From Phoronis australis (Eukaryota; Phoronida; Phoronidae), in contig NMRA01000492.1 in NCBI GenBank assembly GCA_002633005.1, forward strand, positions 209,418 through 273,417: a stretch of 64,000 bases of DNA, given 5' to 3'. This document shows positions 1-13,900 of this stretch, one piece after another. The translations under genes were made by a program, and so were the position numbers. The notes beneath the pieces were generated by a model. It saw nothing but the letters and a program-made list of their open reading frames with translations. It had not been told where the DNA came from and did not search any database. Every line of letters starts with the position of its first letter. Within the stretch, counting starts at the first letter, position 1.

Positions 1-1973
1 ACGTTTTTCAATTGTTGCCAACGTGATTCAACTTAATAAAGTGATACCTAATTATTTATTGTCGCTTTTGATAATAGACTATGAGTTGAGAGCACCATCG
101 TTCGCCAGTTTTTCTCGTAACGAGACAGAACACATGTTTATTTCCGGACTAACAGTACAGGTCTTCGTTCTTAAACAACTTGAGGCTGCTGTTATGCGGT
201 CATCTGATATTCAAGTTTTTACGCCCCGTCGGTGCTCCTTAATTATGTTCTTGAATATTTGGAAATTGTCTTAACCCCTGTATACACACCACCCTTTTTC
301 GTATACGACTTTTCGTATGCTAAAAAAGGTGTGTGTAAGCAGATGTTCCAACAAAAAGTTTTGCTGGTGGCGTGACTCATACCCAGATGTGCACAATATG
401 GTTTCACGAAACTTATGTGCCAAGTTCATGTGACGAAATCGAGAAGGGGTTTTAATTATCTTAAGAAAAACTCCAGAGACATGTTAAGTGCCAGAAAGTT
501 ACCAGGATGCATGGAAATTTCACTATTTGGCTACAAAAACAAAAAAATACCTCCCCCCGCTCGGCGCCACGCGCCTAGGATTCGACCTTGGCGGGAATCC
601 TAAACCCCCCCTTGCTGAAAACGTAGATCCGCCACTGAATGATCCATTTTGGGAATTTCGTTTAAAGACTAAGTGCGGTTCTTCAAAACCTCGCTCTCAC
701 ACCGTAGCACAAAAAATTTCTACTAATATAATAATTTATTTGTCCATCTTCCTTAAATTTTTGAAGTACCGCTGTGGATTTAGTCACCGTCGACCCTAAG
801 TCCACATAATGTGTAACGCTTTACAAAATCAGTGTTGCCGTGCAGACGAAGGCCTACGTCCAAATAACGAAGTTCACCTTTGCGGATTGTAACTCTTCTC
901 TCAAGGTCACGAAACGTTGTGTTCGGCCTTTTGCACGTGTGCTAAATACTTTAACTTTTCCTTATAACCTTGTTGTTGACACTGATCACTGACTGGTTTT
1001 CGTGAATAATAATTTCCTGTTTACGAGGTCACCTTATTTTCCCATGTGGTACACTATAGATGTTTGCTATCTGGATTAACTTTTTCTGAAGGGCGTGATT
1101 ATAAGGTCACTATTCAAGTTGTTTATCGCTTTTCATGACATGCTCTTGGGTCATGAAAATTGTTTACGTCTCACGATTTTTAACAGCCTAGTGTATTATT
1201 GATAAAACTTGGGGAAAAGTTTTGAATACGACCTTTTCACTGCCGCGCCAAAAATAGAATAGCAATTGACAGAAGGTGCATGGCACTCGTTTTCATTATT
1301 TCCCTCATGGAAAATGTTCTACCGGCACGTTGACGGGACACTTATATCAAAACAAAGTCAGTGGTTGATACATGCAAGGTATAGTGGCTCAAAAATAAAA
1401 ATAAGTCTATAGGAATCTGAATTAGTAGTCATTTTAAAGAATGCATAATTTTTCAGCGTGTTTATTTTTTCAAAATATTTTTTCGAAGAATAGTTAAGCA
1501 GCACCGCCATTTTTGCAATTGCCCCCCCACGCCTATTTCCTTCGGTAAGGACATTTTAAAAACAAGTGCATCTTATCATCGGGGCAGTATACTCAAACCA
1601 CTCAAAAACGCCTCTAAGCTTTTGAAATTGATCTGATGGGGGTCTTATTTTGTTTAATATCAAGTTTCTAATAAGTCACTTCGTCTACCTGTGATAACCT
1701 TCATTGCGAGGTCAAGTTAAGAAGGACAGCCTTTTTATATCTCCTCATTTGTTGCTGCAGATAAAAACATTGATCTCTTCGTCTCAGTAAACTTAGTGCT
1801 ATCTGGGAGTCATAGTGGTCCCAGATGAGTCCGTTATATCACAGGTGGTTAGTCTAATCTCAGTGGAATCAGGTGTATTTAATTATTTAATTAGCATGGT
1901 GAGCGTTCGGCCTGAAAGTGATCTTCGATCACGTCAATATCAGTAGCAAACGTTTTTCTAATACAAAAGAATA
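1..1973. other. Intergenic, no gene recognised
   Basis: I see no exon with matching splice sites and no family resemblance here. The only structured spot is around 540-640. It has a C-rich stretch followed by GATCCGCCACTG, which looks like the terminal motif shared with the hAT-like MITEs near 18.1-18.8 kb, so a decayed MITE end is possible. Short open frames in this stretch have no recognisable motifs. Confidence 0.5.
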
Positions 1974-2826
1974 CAGCGACACAATATAGCAGTTACTACC
2001 ACACGTTCGGCCTTCGATAAAACGGACCCATGATATGAAACAGCTACTTCGAAGGCAGGCTATGATTTTACTTGAATTGCTAGAGCTGAAAAGTCAACTT
2101 GACGACCAAATTTGGCTCAGCGAAGTCTAGAGAGTGCGATTGGAGCATTATTTTGCAGTAAACGAAACGGTCGTTATCAATGGCTTGATCATGTGTTCTA
2201 AGGTTTCTGGCATCCGTAGAGGTCGTAGTTGGCAACCATTATTTTGTTCCCTGGCTCAAGCATTGACAAGTTTAGATAAAATTCAAAATGCCACGCGAAG
2301 AATGGCACTGAGAGAACATTAACGTTTTAAAGGATCCCCTCTGATAAAGAATAGAAACACGTTCGAGGTGACAACATATTCGTTTAAACGACGTCGCTCG
2401 GATAAAGCTGATAAGTTTAAAAAATCGAAAATTCACCTCAAGTAATATGGAAACTATGTAACTTTTCTGATTGTTGATTTTATAGGCTTCAAGCTTGATT
2501 GCTGTCTTGATGTCGACGATAGAGACTGAACTTAACGGGGCTTGTTAGCTCCCACTTATGTCACGTGGTCACTTTCTCGTGTGTCGTGACTGTTAGCATA
2601 TTTCACATTTCAAATATGACACCTGAAACAATGTTTTCACAGCCCCAATCGTCCTCCTGTCAAACGCGTTCACCTTGACATCAATTTACTCAGTTACGTT
2701 TGGGTAATAATCTTTTATCAACCTACTTTTCTATTATTAAAGGTGGGGCCTTCGCCGAAATTAAGATATCCGCCTTTGTCACAACAAATAAAAAGCGCAC
2801 TACTTGAAAACAACGCCATTGTCAAA

Positions 2827-5800
2827 ATGGTTCTGCTTAAGCTGAATTTCGTAGCCTTCGTGATCTTTCTTTGTTCCGCGACGGCCAGTCCGTTGGCAGG
2901 CGATGACTTACGTGAACATCTCAGAGAGCTGAAAGGCATTATGACCGACCTTCGCGACAAGGTTGACTTACTGGAAACCAGAATGAATACTGTGGAAAAG
3001 CGATCGGAGGTTCGTAAATTGAAGAAACGTCAATTTCATTTGTTGCAACAGCTTTCATTGCCTAGACTCATTCAGCATCTTAGACTGAATTATTGAGGTT
3101 TGCAAGTTGTGTCGCTTCCTCGTTTTGAATAAATTTGATACTTCTCTCATTGTTATCGCTGTTGAGAATATATGACGAACATGGGAGAACGACTTGGGCA
3201 ACTCACACAAGACATTTGTTACGTAAATATGGATTTGGATATGTTTGGGCTCAACAAGGGGTAGGTGTTAAAGCTATTTTTCTTTCTGGATTTACACAAA
3301 AGTTAGAGGATTGTGCCTTCTAAGAATGGGGAGGTAAAATCGATTGTAATGACAAATTATCTTTGTATGCTGACGTTTTACAATATTTCTGTAATGCACA
3401 ATACTTAGAGGTGATACAAAATGCAAAGCTTAGAAGATTCACTACTAAAATTAGATGCTCCAATTGTTTTTTTGAAATCGAAGCACGAAAGAGTAAAATC
3501 GATAGGGAATTGAGAAACTATGTAATTTTCTAAAAGTTTGGAATTTGTGTAATTGAGGATGAGTTCCTTCTTATTACAAATTGTACTTTATATGATGACT
3601 AACGAGATAAGTTCAATCCTGGATTTTAAAGTTGCTCATATTCTTCATTCACAGATCAATAGGTTATGCAAGGTGCCTCACAAATGCAGTATACCTGGCG
3701 CGCCAGAAAATTAACATATGAGAATAGATGATATGCAAGCCTTCAAGTTCAATAAAAAATAATGTATGTTTATTATGTTCTCACGAGAAAAATCTAGACA
3801 GGTAACAGGTCAGCAGATTTATTCAGCGACGGCACCCCAGCGGAACGGTCAGTGTATTGATATTGCTAGTCTCTGAGTGCTGTTTTGAATGTTTGGCCAT
3901 TCAATTTAAGTGGATTACAATGAATAATTCTAAAATAAGTTTCGTATCTCATCCAAACAGTTAGATTAAGAAGGCGAACGTATAATAGGGAACCCTGACG
4001 ACTTCTACTGAATTTGGCACGCGACAGGCTCTGATTTGCCGAGGATTCATCACCATGACGTCGTTTTTGAACTTGTGACCTCTGTTTCATGAAAAGTCTC
4101 GTAGAGCAAATAGATTTTCAATGCAGCACATTGCATGAATTGGAATGAAGGGCAAGAGGGTAAATTGAATGAATACTGTGACTGTTTAACACAAGCCATT
4201 CTAAGTTGTACTGAGTGTTGCTTCGGCAGATCAAAATGTTAGGATAACTTCAAATTGAGAAAAAGATAAATGTTGAATGAAAGTGACACTTGTGAGCCCC
4301 ATTCGCACCGCAGTATAACCACAGAAAACAAGAAGTTTTAAATTTACCGTCACACAATTAAATCAAATCATTAATCTCTGTTGTTCAAAATGGGACATCC
4401 CAGGTTAATAGCCATCCTCATAATGTTTAAAATACGTATTCTGAACTTTGAAGTTGTTTGGCATGAGTTATTTGTAGAAAATGTAGTTAAGATGTTTTTC
4501 AGTTTTGGAATTTTGAAAGACGGTTTAAAATGTTCTAATTGATTAGTTGTTTTGGAGTCGTCAGACTTTCCGCCAAAAAGTAAGACTTTCTCTGAAAACC
4601 TAACTTGGCTGAATGCGGAGTTTCGTGGCGACAATTTACAAGTTTTCGGAAAGACACATCATGTTTTCTGACAGACCCTGGTGGTTCTTTTTGGATGGAA
4701 ATTTACTCCCGTAAAATAAACGCTTTTCTCAATAGACAAAAATCGAGTACCAAACTATCGTAAGTAGTTGTGCCGAGCTAAAATGGTCTCTATTTCTGCG
4801 TGAGGCTGTTTGTCTATTTTTCAGAATGTTGGTTTTGACAAAAACAACTTTAACGACGTAGTTGGACGTTCTAAACGAGCCTCGATACTGAACAGGACGT
4901 CATCATGTAAGTGTTTATGTACTCACAAAGACTCAAGGCGCGTGACATTTATTTATACCGGACCTGCAGTTTGTAGAAGCGACAACCTCGGCAAATGCAT
5001 GACTTCCCACTGTAACGCCGTCATGTATTACCAGCGAAGAAGCACTTGATCACATCAGTTACGACCTTCTCTTAGGAAACTCTTCTGACTTAACGGAATT
5101 CATACCCTCGTCTTTAAACACCACACACGCGCCAAACATACTCCATACCCGGCGACCAAGTGTCAACAACCAGGGGAAAACGCACCAGACCCGTATCTGG
5201 ATCTGCGTAAGGATATGGTGCCCGGATATGGAGTTTGGTCATCTCGCATGTGTGGAGTTTAGGGACGTGAGCGTGGAAGTTGTATAGAGTTTGGTGCTTA
5301 CTGGTCCAGGAATGGGATATTTAGGATTGCAACTGGAATTTAAAACAGAGGCCATGCATTCGTTTCCACCCCTAAATGTTGTTCACTGTCCTCAAACCAA
5401 TATTCAGCGAAGGGCAGCGACCTGTCGCCCGTTAGTGCCGTGGTAGTCACATTCACCGCTAAGTTTTGAGCACGTACAAAATCTTTTGTACTATACGACA
5501 AATTTGTACCCCATTGCAGGAAAGTCGTCTGTTACTTTACGGCTGTTGCACGACAGAAGTGTGGCAGACTTACCACTGTCGTCCGTTTAACTGAAAGCCT
5601 AAAACAGTTAGTCGAACAAATGTCACGGTTTCACAATCAAGTGCCCGTTTTGCAAATGTCGTAGGCTACTTTGATGATATAACCGAATGAGTCCAAATTC
5701 TTGGTCTACTGAGACACGACAGCAAGTACGCAGACACCTCAGACGAATGTATGACAGCATCTCTGTCGTTACCTAGTGAGGATCGGATGCCACGTACAAC

Positions 5801-8800
5801 ATATGAGACAGGGTCTTTAGGAGAAGGTGTTGTACTTCTCGTAGCCATGATGCTTTCTGTAAGAAACAAATTTTGAAATTTTGGTTAAAGTCATTGATCT
5901 GATCTTGTTCGTTGAATAGTGAAGAAGTAATCTCTCGTCACTTGAAATTTTAGGGCACAACCTGTGTCTCAGTGAAATAACAAACTGTCAGATCTTTACA
6001 AGTGCATAAATCCCTTTTAATTTCATTAACAAGTGCAGGGTAAGTTATAAACAATTTTATGACGGTTAAGTGGCATAAATCAAACTTTTTCCTTGACAGA
6101 AAGTATGTGTTCATTGTCACTTTAATTCTGCAAATACAGTGTACACGTGTATCCGTTTCTAACCTCTTAGCTTTCATACCGTTTCCACCAGCACGACTTC
6201 CTTACCCCTGGTATGCGCCAGTTTGTAAGGAGGGCAAACCAGGTCGAGATGGAAGGGACGGGCGTGACGGACAGGCCGGGCGTGCGGGACCACCAGGCAA
6301 GGACGGTCTGTCTAGTGGAGACTTGGAGCGGGTCCTGAAAAGTGTTCTGAATTACACGCACAAAGGTTGGTACATCATGCTGTAGTTCATGTTGAGTTTG
6401 ATCAGTTCTCTCTAACCAGCATGCACAACGACAAATACGACGACGACAAGGACATAAATTTGTGGGGATGTCTCCTTGGAATGCATGTTGGCGTTGCTTA
6501 CTGATGCTTACATGTACAAGCTTCTACTAGTCGTATTACAGAGATCTGCCAATATTACGGGCGATTTAGTCAGTTAGCGATTCCAACATGGAAAATTTAC
6601 TTGTCTGTTTGTTTCACGTTTCGTTTCGGTATTTCGCTATTGTTTCAGACAGCAACAGTTACTTAGCCTGGTTAGGTAGACAACGGCGAGTATTGTCGAT
6701 AAGTAACAAAGTCACAGAAACACAGTGGATGTTGTTTTATACTGGTCAAAGCATAGAACTTCGAGAAGCGTATTCCATCCATAAATAATCCCACATATGC
6801 GTCTTCCACTCGTAAAACCGATAATGTCCCAATCAAAGAGAAGGTTTTCCTTCACTTAAAAAATGACCCACAAAAGTCTTTGAGCAAACTTAAATATTAT
6901 GGCGTAATATATCGTCTTTTCAAATGCTTATACAGTCACCAGGTGGCGAGACCTTCTCGTCCACGTGTCTACTCACTTGCCAAACAACATTGTCGTGAAA
7001 GTATACATTTCGTGAGTCACTTCAAATATAGTTCACCAATTAAGGATACAGTTTACGAGAAAGGGAAGCAGAAGAAACGAACCCCAGTTTTCAAACACAG
7101 ATATGGCCGTGTGTTGTTTTTGATGTCCGAAATTACGTAAGATAACGTCATGCCGGCGGCTTTTTTCGTCTGAAAACACCGCATGTGGAAATAATCTGAT
7201 CAGATGTGAGTAAGATAATTCACGCCAGTGCTGGCTTTAGGAGTAGCTGAATGCTTAAATTCAAAACCCAGAATGTATTTTAAGAGAAATGATATTAAAT
7301 TCAAACTTGAAAGTTGCACCTCGCCTTGTTTAGGTTACTCAAGAACGAAAATCGCGGAACTAAACCATTCAATCCCATCAATCGGTTTCATTTTATTAAT
7401 CACCGTTTCATACAGAAGTCATTTTCTTTACCACTCAAGCCAAGGACAATGTGTACATGTGTCTTGTTCGAATTCGCAATTCTAGGATTGGCGATCGAGT
7501 TCCAATTGAACACTGAAGCGTCTTCTTGAGCAGTTGCTTTTATGGTTTCGATACTCTTGTTGGCATCGGAAGCGTAATTCTGTCACGGTATACAATATTA
7601 TGAGACCATTCCACTAAAATTGTCAAACGCATTTTTTTTTTTTTTTTTATATTTACAGCCCTACCACCAGGGCCATCTCCTTCCAGTCGAAACGACACAG
7701 GCGCAATCTATGTGCGATGGGGACGTACAACATGCCCTGCTCATTCACAACTTGTCTATGATGGTAAGCAATTAATATTTACATTAAGTTCCTGTCACGA
7801 GGACCAGGAATGAGGAGTTAAGGGAAATCACTCACGTTACATAAAGCGAAGCGCATTGTCCACCTCTTCATTCCGGACATGCGCAAAAGACATTGTTGGG
7901 ACCAGAATTTTTCAAGGGAGGGCGGGCCAACCGGGAGTGCAGGCTAAAATGAATGACACTAGGAGACACTTTGCAATGCACAGGTTGAACAGGGATGGGA
8001 ACAAACGCAAAACTGCAGTGGGTCTAGGCGTGGTTAGGACCGGTTTTCTCCCTCAGTGGTACGGAGGAGTCTGTAAAATTATAAAGATAGCCCATGGAGG
8101 GAAAACGATTGCATTTTGTATATAAAACTTCCATATTTACAAGTCTCGCACTCGGGACCGGGTTCCATCTGTGAGACTTGAAAATAAATCATGAATAATT
8201 CAATGTGAAAAAAATTCATTCTTAACAACGCAATACTTGTCACATGTCCTGTCTAAATATTCACCTTCAATCACACAGACACCTAGTGTTTGGATTTAAA
8301 CCACTTGCCGTTGTGACACTGGTTTCAAATTGTTCCTTTGAAGTATTGGAAGTGATTTCATGGCTTCTCAAGAAGCGACAGTTTGATGATTCTTTAGAGC
8401 ATGCCGTATGACCCATATCTAATGAGCTTCTATCAGTTCGAGAGATCAGCTAAAACAGTGTACATGGAATGTCAAATTTTTAACGGTAAATGAAAATACA
8501 AAACTGATTTTTGACGGAAAGCTTGAGATACTAACAATTATTTGTCTAATTTTTTCATCTACAGGGTATGTTGCCGGGTCACACTACACCCACAAAGGAG
8601 GCGGAAGTACGATGCTATGTTTATCAAAAGTTCCTCAATTCGAAAAGACGTCACCCGGATTTGAGTCAGGAGGCCACATTTACGGTGCTGAGTTTGAGGT
8701 CAGCGGATTCAACCCGTTCTCCCTTAAGAACACGCGCGGCCATTCTCTGCAGGATTCCAACGCAGTTTGCGCTGTGTGTCTCGCACTCTCTCGTCCCAGT

Positions 8801-9058
8801 CTCATGATGATTCCCGCTCGCAAGAGCTGTCCTGCAGGTTGGACAAATGAGTATTACGGTTACCTAATGTCAGCGCACTATACCCATCATACGAGTAGCT
8901 ACGACTGCGTGGACATTGCACCAGAAGTGAATGACTCAGGGCATGGAAGTCAAAACGGTGCGCTCTGGTACATAGTGGAATCGGTTTGCGGAGGTGCACT
9001 GCCATGCCCTCCATATAAAAATGGAGCTGAACTCACGTGCGTCGTGTGCACCAAATAA
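2827..9058 (+). CDS. Secreted short-chain collagen C4-like protein, copy 1 (five exons)
   Basis: Exons are 2827-3009, 4825-4906, 6171-6365, 7659-7763 and 8565-9058. They join in frame to 1,059 nt (352 residues plus TAA), all with GT-AG introns. Residues 1-20 form a hydrophobic signal peptide ending CSATA. Residues 27-61 are a charged coiled coil. RSKR at 76-79 is a furin-type site. The collagen part is eight Gly-X-Y triplets at 110-134, dominated by GRD. The C-terminal domain (about 155-352) includes YVRWGRTTCP and GSHYTHKGG and has ten cysteines, an even number that suits disulfides. N-glycosylation sequons lie at N84, N149 and N165. Known family: short-chain collagens of sponges, cnidarians and lancelets. 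A secreted, probably trimeric matrix or adhesive protein is inferred. The ATG is shared with copy 2 and starts the signal peptide. An AATAAA overlaps the stop codon. The exon 1 donor reads GTTCGT, weaker than GTAAAT in copy 2. The exact role is unknown. Confidence 0.88.
3155..3640 (+). pseudogene. Degenerate retrotransposon ORF fragment in intron 1
   Basis: A single reading frame is recognisable from about 3159 to 3610, with in-frame stops at 3321-3323, 3531-3533 and 3600-3602. It contains YGFGYVWAQQGVG, FLSGFTQKLEDCAF, SLYADVLQYFCNAQYLEV and a late CVIEDEFLL stretch. From memory of the family, this resembles the C-terminal tail of non-LTR retrotransposon polyproteins found in many invertebrate genomes. 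The matching intron of copy 2 lacks it, so it inserted after the segmental duplication or was lost there. It is non-functional. The exact family cannot be named from this fragment. Confidence 0.6.
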
Positions 9059-10906
9059 ATATTCTATTTATTCATAGCCCGGTCATGATTACCTGGCTTT
9101 ATTATTTGCACAGTGCATTACAAACAATGGAAAGGTTATTGATACTTTATGGACCCAGATTTACGAGTACAACATGTCATCCCTAAATGTGTGATGTCAC
9201 GTGACTTGACAATGTAATGTCCTCACACACATAAGTCTTTTGATCACAAAACGAGTCTACATCGTGCAGGCAGCGTAAAGACGCGCATTTAGACACTCAC
9301 TGGTTATTCGAAAAGCAGCTACTCACGTAGTCCATAGATATGAATCGTAATTTGCTTACTTTGACTTGGCATGGCGTCTTGAAACCTTTCAAACGTAGCA
9401 TGGAGCACAAGTCGAGAACAGAACAGTTAGTGTTTAACTGTTGTTTTTCAACGATTGCTGTTTGAGCACGACACCAGACTTCGCGACACACTGATCTCCA
9501 GAAAAAGTCCATCGATGAAATTGCGTTTGAATTTTCTGACAGCACAATGTCTTAGTGTGGAAACTGTCTCTCAGATTTGTTGTTAGAGCTTACGTTAATT
9601 TTTATCTTTAATTAAAAGTCAATAGTCGAATTATTTTTAGAAAGTGCAAAACACTGAAGGTATTTAAATAACTTTTGAAAAACGCCAGCGCTAGGTACGG
9701 AAAATACAAGACATGTTTTGGGCATTTTTATAAAAAATTAATGCAGAAAACCTGATGCGTCCAGATAAAAGGACTTTTTACCCTATCAATGTACCTTTCA
9801 AAAAAGGCATTTTGTCCCTAAACCCAATGGTCACGTGACCACAAGAATGGCGCACTGTTGTGATGACATGAATGCATCCGTCTAATTTCAGAAAATATAT
9901 ACGTAGTTTCATGGGTTGACAGTTACTTAGATACTTCAAGGAGACACTTAACAATTTAATCAGGTGTTACATCCAACTTTGAACCAATCCGATCCTGCTA
10001 TCTTTATTTTCAAAAATAAGTATTTAGGCAAAGCTACTGAATACAAACAGAATGGAATACAACTAAGTTAGTCATAAACTTTAGTATTAACATATTACAT
10101 CATTTACATAACAGTTGAATAACAAACACTAGTAGATTAACCATGGAGAAACCCAAAACGGACCCTAGACCAACAAATTGCACTTATAATCCTTCAGTAA
10201 AGGCCCCTCTGAGCTCGTCTTAATCTTAACATGTTGAAGAAACAGAGTGGGCACGTACATAAACAGGCAACCTTGGACATTCATGGAGTTCATCACCACA
10301 ATGCTTATTAGGCTCCACATTATTTGTTCGCCACTTCAAGATTGTGATGAGAACTTTGTACATAGGAGCGACAGGGAACTTATCAAACAGCATGCTATGC
10401 TGGGCAATGTTCAATTCATTGTCACTAATGGACGTTTTTCTGGATATTTAACACATTTGGAGCATCTTGGGCGACAGAAATTTTCTGTTTTTGCAAAATG
10501 TAACCCCACATTCCTTACCATCATGCAACCTTAATTGAAATTCAGACCCTGAATTATTTTGGTAAAAATGTTCTCACCCTCAAAACCTAAGGTGATCTGG
10601 CTACAATTGAAAATTGAATTCAAAGCCCCTTTTCCTCGGCTATGTTTCCAGTGTTGAGTTAGAAGAGCAAGATGTTCCCACAAGTCTGCCCCCCTTCTAG
10701 TCATGAGACCTAGGCACCGCATTAAAATAAGGAGCACGGGTGACGTTTCTTCAATTGGGTACAAACTCAGTTGCCAAAACGATCATTTTCCAGTTTATCT
10801 ATGGCTCCATTTATAGCTGCAGATGTTCAAACTGATACAGATGGCTGGCGCTTTTGAAAACTATTTTTAACTCTGACTTGTAAACTGTACGACATTTATA
10901 ATCATT

Positions 10907-13900
10907 CAGGCCCGTATAAAGGAAAAAATATGGGGGGGCACATACCAATTTGACTTCACCAACCTACCACCTTGCTATCGTCACGCCNNNNNCCCCCCCC
11001 CCGTTCTCTGGATGTCACCATATTTGTACCGAACCCCACCCCCCCACGTCCGGGTATGCAGCCATCAGGATTTGAGTAGCCATGAACGGAGAGTAAGAAT
11101 GCGTCTAGGCCCCGAGCGCACTGACGGGTAGCTGGGAGCAGCCTGATGTAACTATAGCTGGGTCGAAGGACAAGGTTCCTTTGATTATGATCCATTTTAG
11201 GGAAAACTTCATTTTATTATGGGGATTCTTCGAAATAATTCTTGGAAAGGTGACGTCTCGAGGTGCCTGGTATGAGTGCCTTTGTGGCCGTTTCAGAATC
11301 CTTTGATGAAACACAGGCGGTAGTCCAGTTTCTGGTTGCTGGGGAAAATGATACAGAGTGTGTCCCAAAAATGTACACACTTCAACGTCTGGGGTTCAAA
11401 ATCAGTTCCCGTGAGTAACTGAGATTCTAAGCAGGATTACTGCATGGTTACACCTTATTTTTAACGTGGGTATACCTGTCATGACATCCTCCGTGCGTGC
11501 GCTCATCGAGGGGGGTCTCGGGGGACTCGATGGCAAAGTAGGCAAAAAGGTCAGCCTCCGAGAAATAAAATATCCGAGAAAAACGAGACAAAAGTCCACT
11601 AAAAAGGCAGGATATGGCGTATGCACAGTTCATAGACCTGAACAAAGATCGTATTTGTTTTTTTTTCTTTAGTAAAAGGTCCACATCCTCAAAAATTCGA
11701 GCCCCCTTAATTTTAGGCTGGATGCTCGCACGCCCTCTGTGTAGTATGCACGGTAAATGCAAGCAAACGATTCAGTTTTGAAGAACAAAAATTCATTGCG
11801 CAATACTTCTGGAAACTAAAAACATCGAAGAAGTCCAAAGACAACCTTTCCAAGTTGATGACCAATAACTTTGATTTTATTTATTTAAGTACCTAAACTA
11901 CGGTTTGTAAACTTATACCCAGTAATCTAATTCCTAAGCCAATAAACAGTTTATTGTCATTGTGAGAACATTTTAGGACACATTGTTGAGTTGTCCGAAA
12001 TTCACCAATTTCCTCGAGACTTATTTCAGATAGACAGAAACCGTTAAGTGTACTTTTATATTTTGGGATCTGATGATAGGTTCGAATTTTCCCAATGTCG
12101 GCCTGCAATTAAATGCATTGAAGTATTGTAATTTCTTACAAGATTAGCTTCTAAATGTCAAAAAAATCATCCCTCAATCAGTCCACTTTCGTAGATACTT
12201 AAACATGTAAATCAGAAACCAACAATCAAATCCATGAGCAATGCGTTTACCTTGATTTAATGACTTAATTTCTTTTTAATCCCCTGTTAGTGACTGTAAA
12301 CAAAAAATCTTGTACCGAAGTAAAAAGCAATACATTTATTGTCATTTTAATTTTGAGTAAATTTTTTGGGAAGTGTCCAAATTTCATCAATGTTTTTGAG
12401 AGTTATTTTAGACAGGAAAAAAAGTCCAAGTGGACTTTACTATTTGGGGATCTGATTATAGATTTTTTTCCATATCGTCATCATTTCTTAAAAGATTAGC
12501 TTCTAATTGCCAAAAATCATCAATTAACCTGTCGGTTTTCGTAGATACAATAAACATGTAAATCAGAAACCAACGAATTTGTTTATCAAAACGGAATGTT
12601 ATAAGCAATTTCCGCATGCATGCTCGCAGACTTTTGACGGGTAACCGGGGGAATATGGGGATTGGGCATTCATAGTGAGGTGTATTTTTGCTCTTTCCGA
12701 GGTATCTATAACGGTTCACGAAATTAACTTGACCTCAGAAAAACGCTGAAATATTTGTTTAATTTGTTTATTATTGCGAGTATTTGGGTACACTCGTTCG
12801 ACATGGACACGGTCACCCCAATGATAGCCTCGATAGCATTGTTTTCTACATGAGGGAATTCCTTACAAACAACTCATAGTAACCATCTTCAAAAGAGATA
12901 CTATTTTTGTGATAATATGGGAAACAGTAACATTATTTTACAACTAACCATCGGAAATAGTCCTTTTTTTATTAACAAACAACGGTCTTCACTTTCTTTA
13001 AAATTCCTGACTCCCTTTCGATTGCGGTCAATCCTATTGTATTTTTTCAAATATTTTTGGTTGTTTGGCTCGAATGTCTTGATACTGCTGTGCTGAGCAT
13101 AAATGTTTTGTGTTTTTTTGATGAATTTCGAATCACAACTTCCCTCGTCAATACTTGGCAGTGTCGGATTTACATGTTAAGAGGAACAAAAAGACATTTC
13201 TTCGAACTGCTCCACCGAGAGAGGGTCCCGTCTGAAATGGGACACCCTAATTATGAAAGGCTAAACATCATTAAGCTTGGAAAGAGTGACAGTTCATTCC
13301 ACCGTGGAGTGGTTAGACGACGGTGCCGGAAGTGACCTTCTTCAACATGAAAGTTGGTTGCACGATTTCACAAAAGCAGGAAAATAGAAGTAATCGAATC
13401 CAACATTGGGTCGTCTCTCCGTGAGCTTACCCTTAAGAATTTGTCAATAGAAATATAAAAGCTGTGGTCACTTGAATGTCATCAATGGCCTCCTTCAGAC
13501 GTGGGGCCCCTCTATGTGAAAATATCTAGTATATTTTCAAAAATCAAGAAATGTGCAGCAATTGATGATATCTGTCAGGTCATCAATTTTTCTCAATTGA
13601 TATACAATTCGAGAAAAAAAAGAGACAGTTGTCTCCGTTATCCTTTGCCAGAGAGGGGCCTCTGGAAAAATATGGTTTTGCAGTCGGAAAATTGACTTAC
13701 TGAAATTAAAAATCCAGTAAATTAATACGCTCCGCAAAAGCTTCGCTTTACAAATTTTCTCGATTTTTCGAAAGGTGTGTATGAATAATTACGTGCACGT
13801 TTCAAAGTGCGTATAGACGACCTGTGCTGTGAAAGCGGAGACCCCAACAACAATGTCATGGCCAGGGTCCTCAAAAGGTAAACCATTCACTGCTGATACA

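Larger units (their letters stand above)
1974..10845 (+). repeat. Segmental duplication, copy 1
   Basis: This segment is repeated in direct orientation at 23947-32840. Homology starts at AGCGACACAATAT in both copies and fades just after GCTGCAGATGTTCAAA. It contains one complete short-chain collagen-like gene, its flanks and about 1.8 kb of downstream sequence. Copy 1 has a retrotransposon fragment (about 3155-3640) that copy 2 lacks. Copy 2 has insertions at 30641-30850 and 31190-31547 that copy 1 lacks. The copies are separated by a 13 kb transposon cluster that begins about 60 bp after this copy ends. Confidence 0.9.

Noticed and set aside
2134-2322. Open frame similar in both duplication copies (also 24115-24366), possible upstream exon
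   Set aside because: Similarity breaks with a frame change after about 54 codons, and the frame has no splice sites or motifs; ordinary duplicate flank is more likely.
10247-10534. Possible gene at the end of duplication copy 1
   Set aside because: The matching part of copy 2 is open in a different frame, so coding constraint is not supported.
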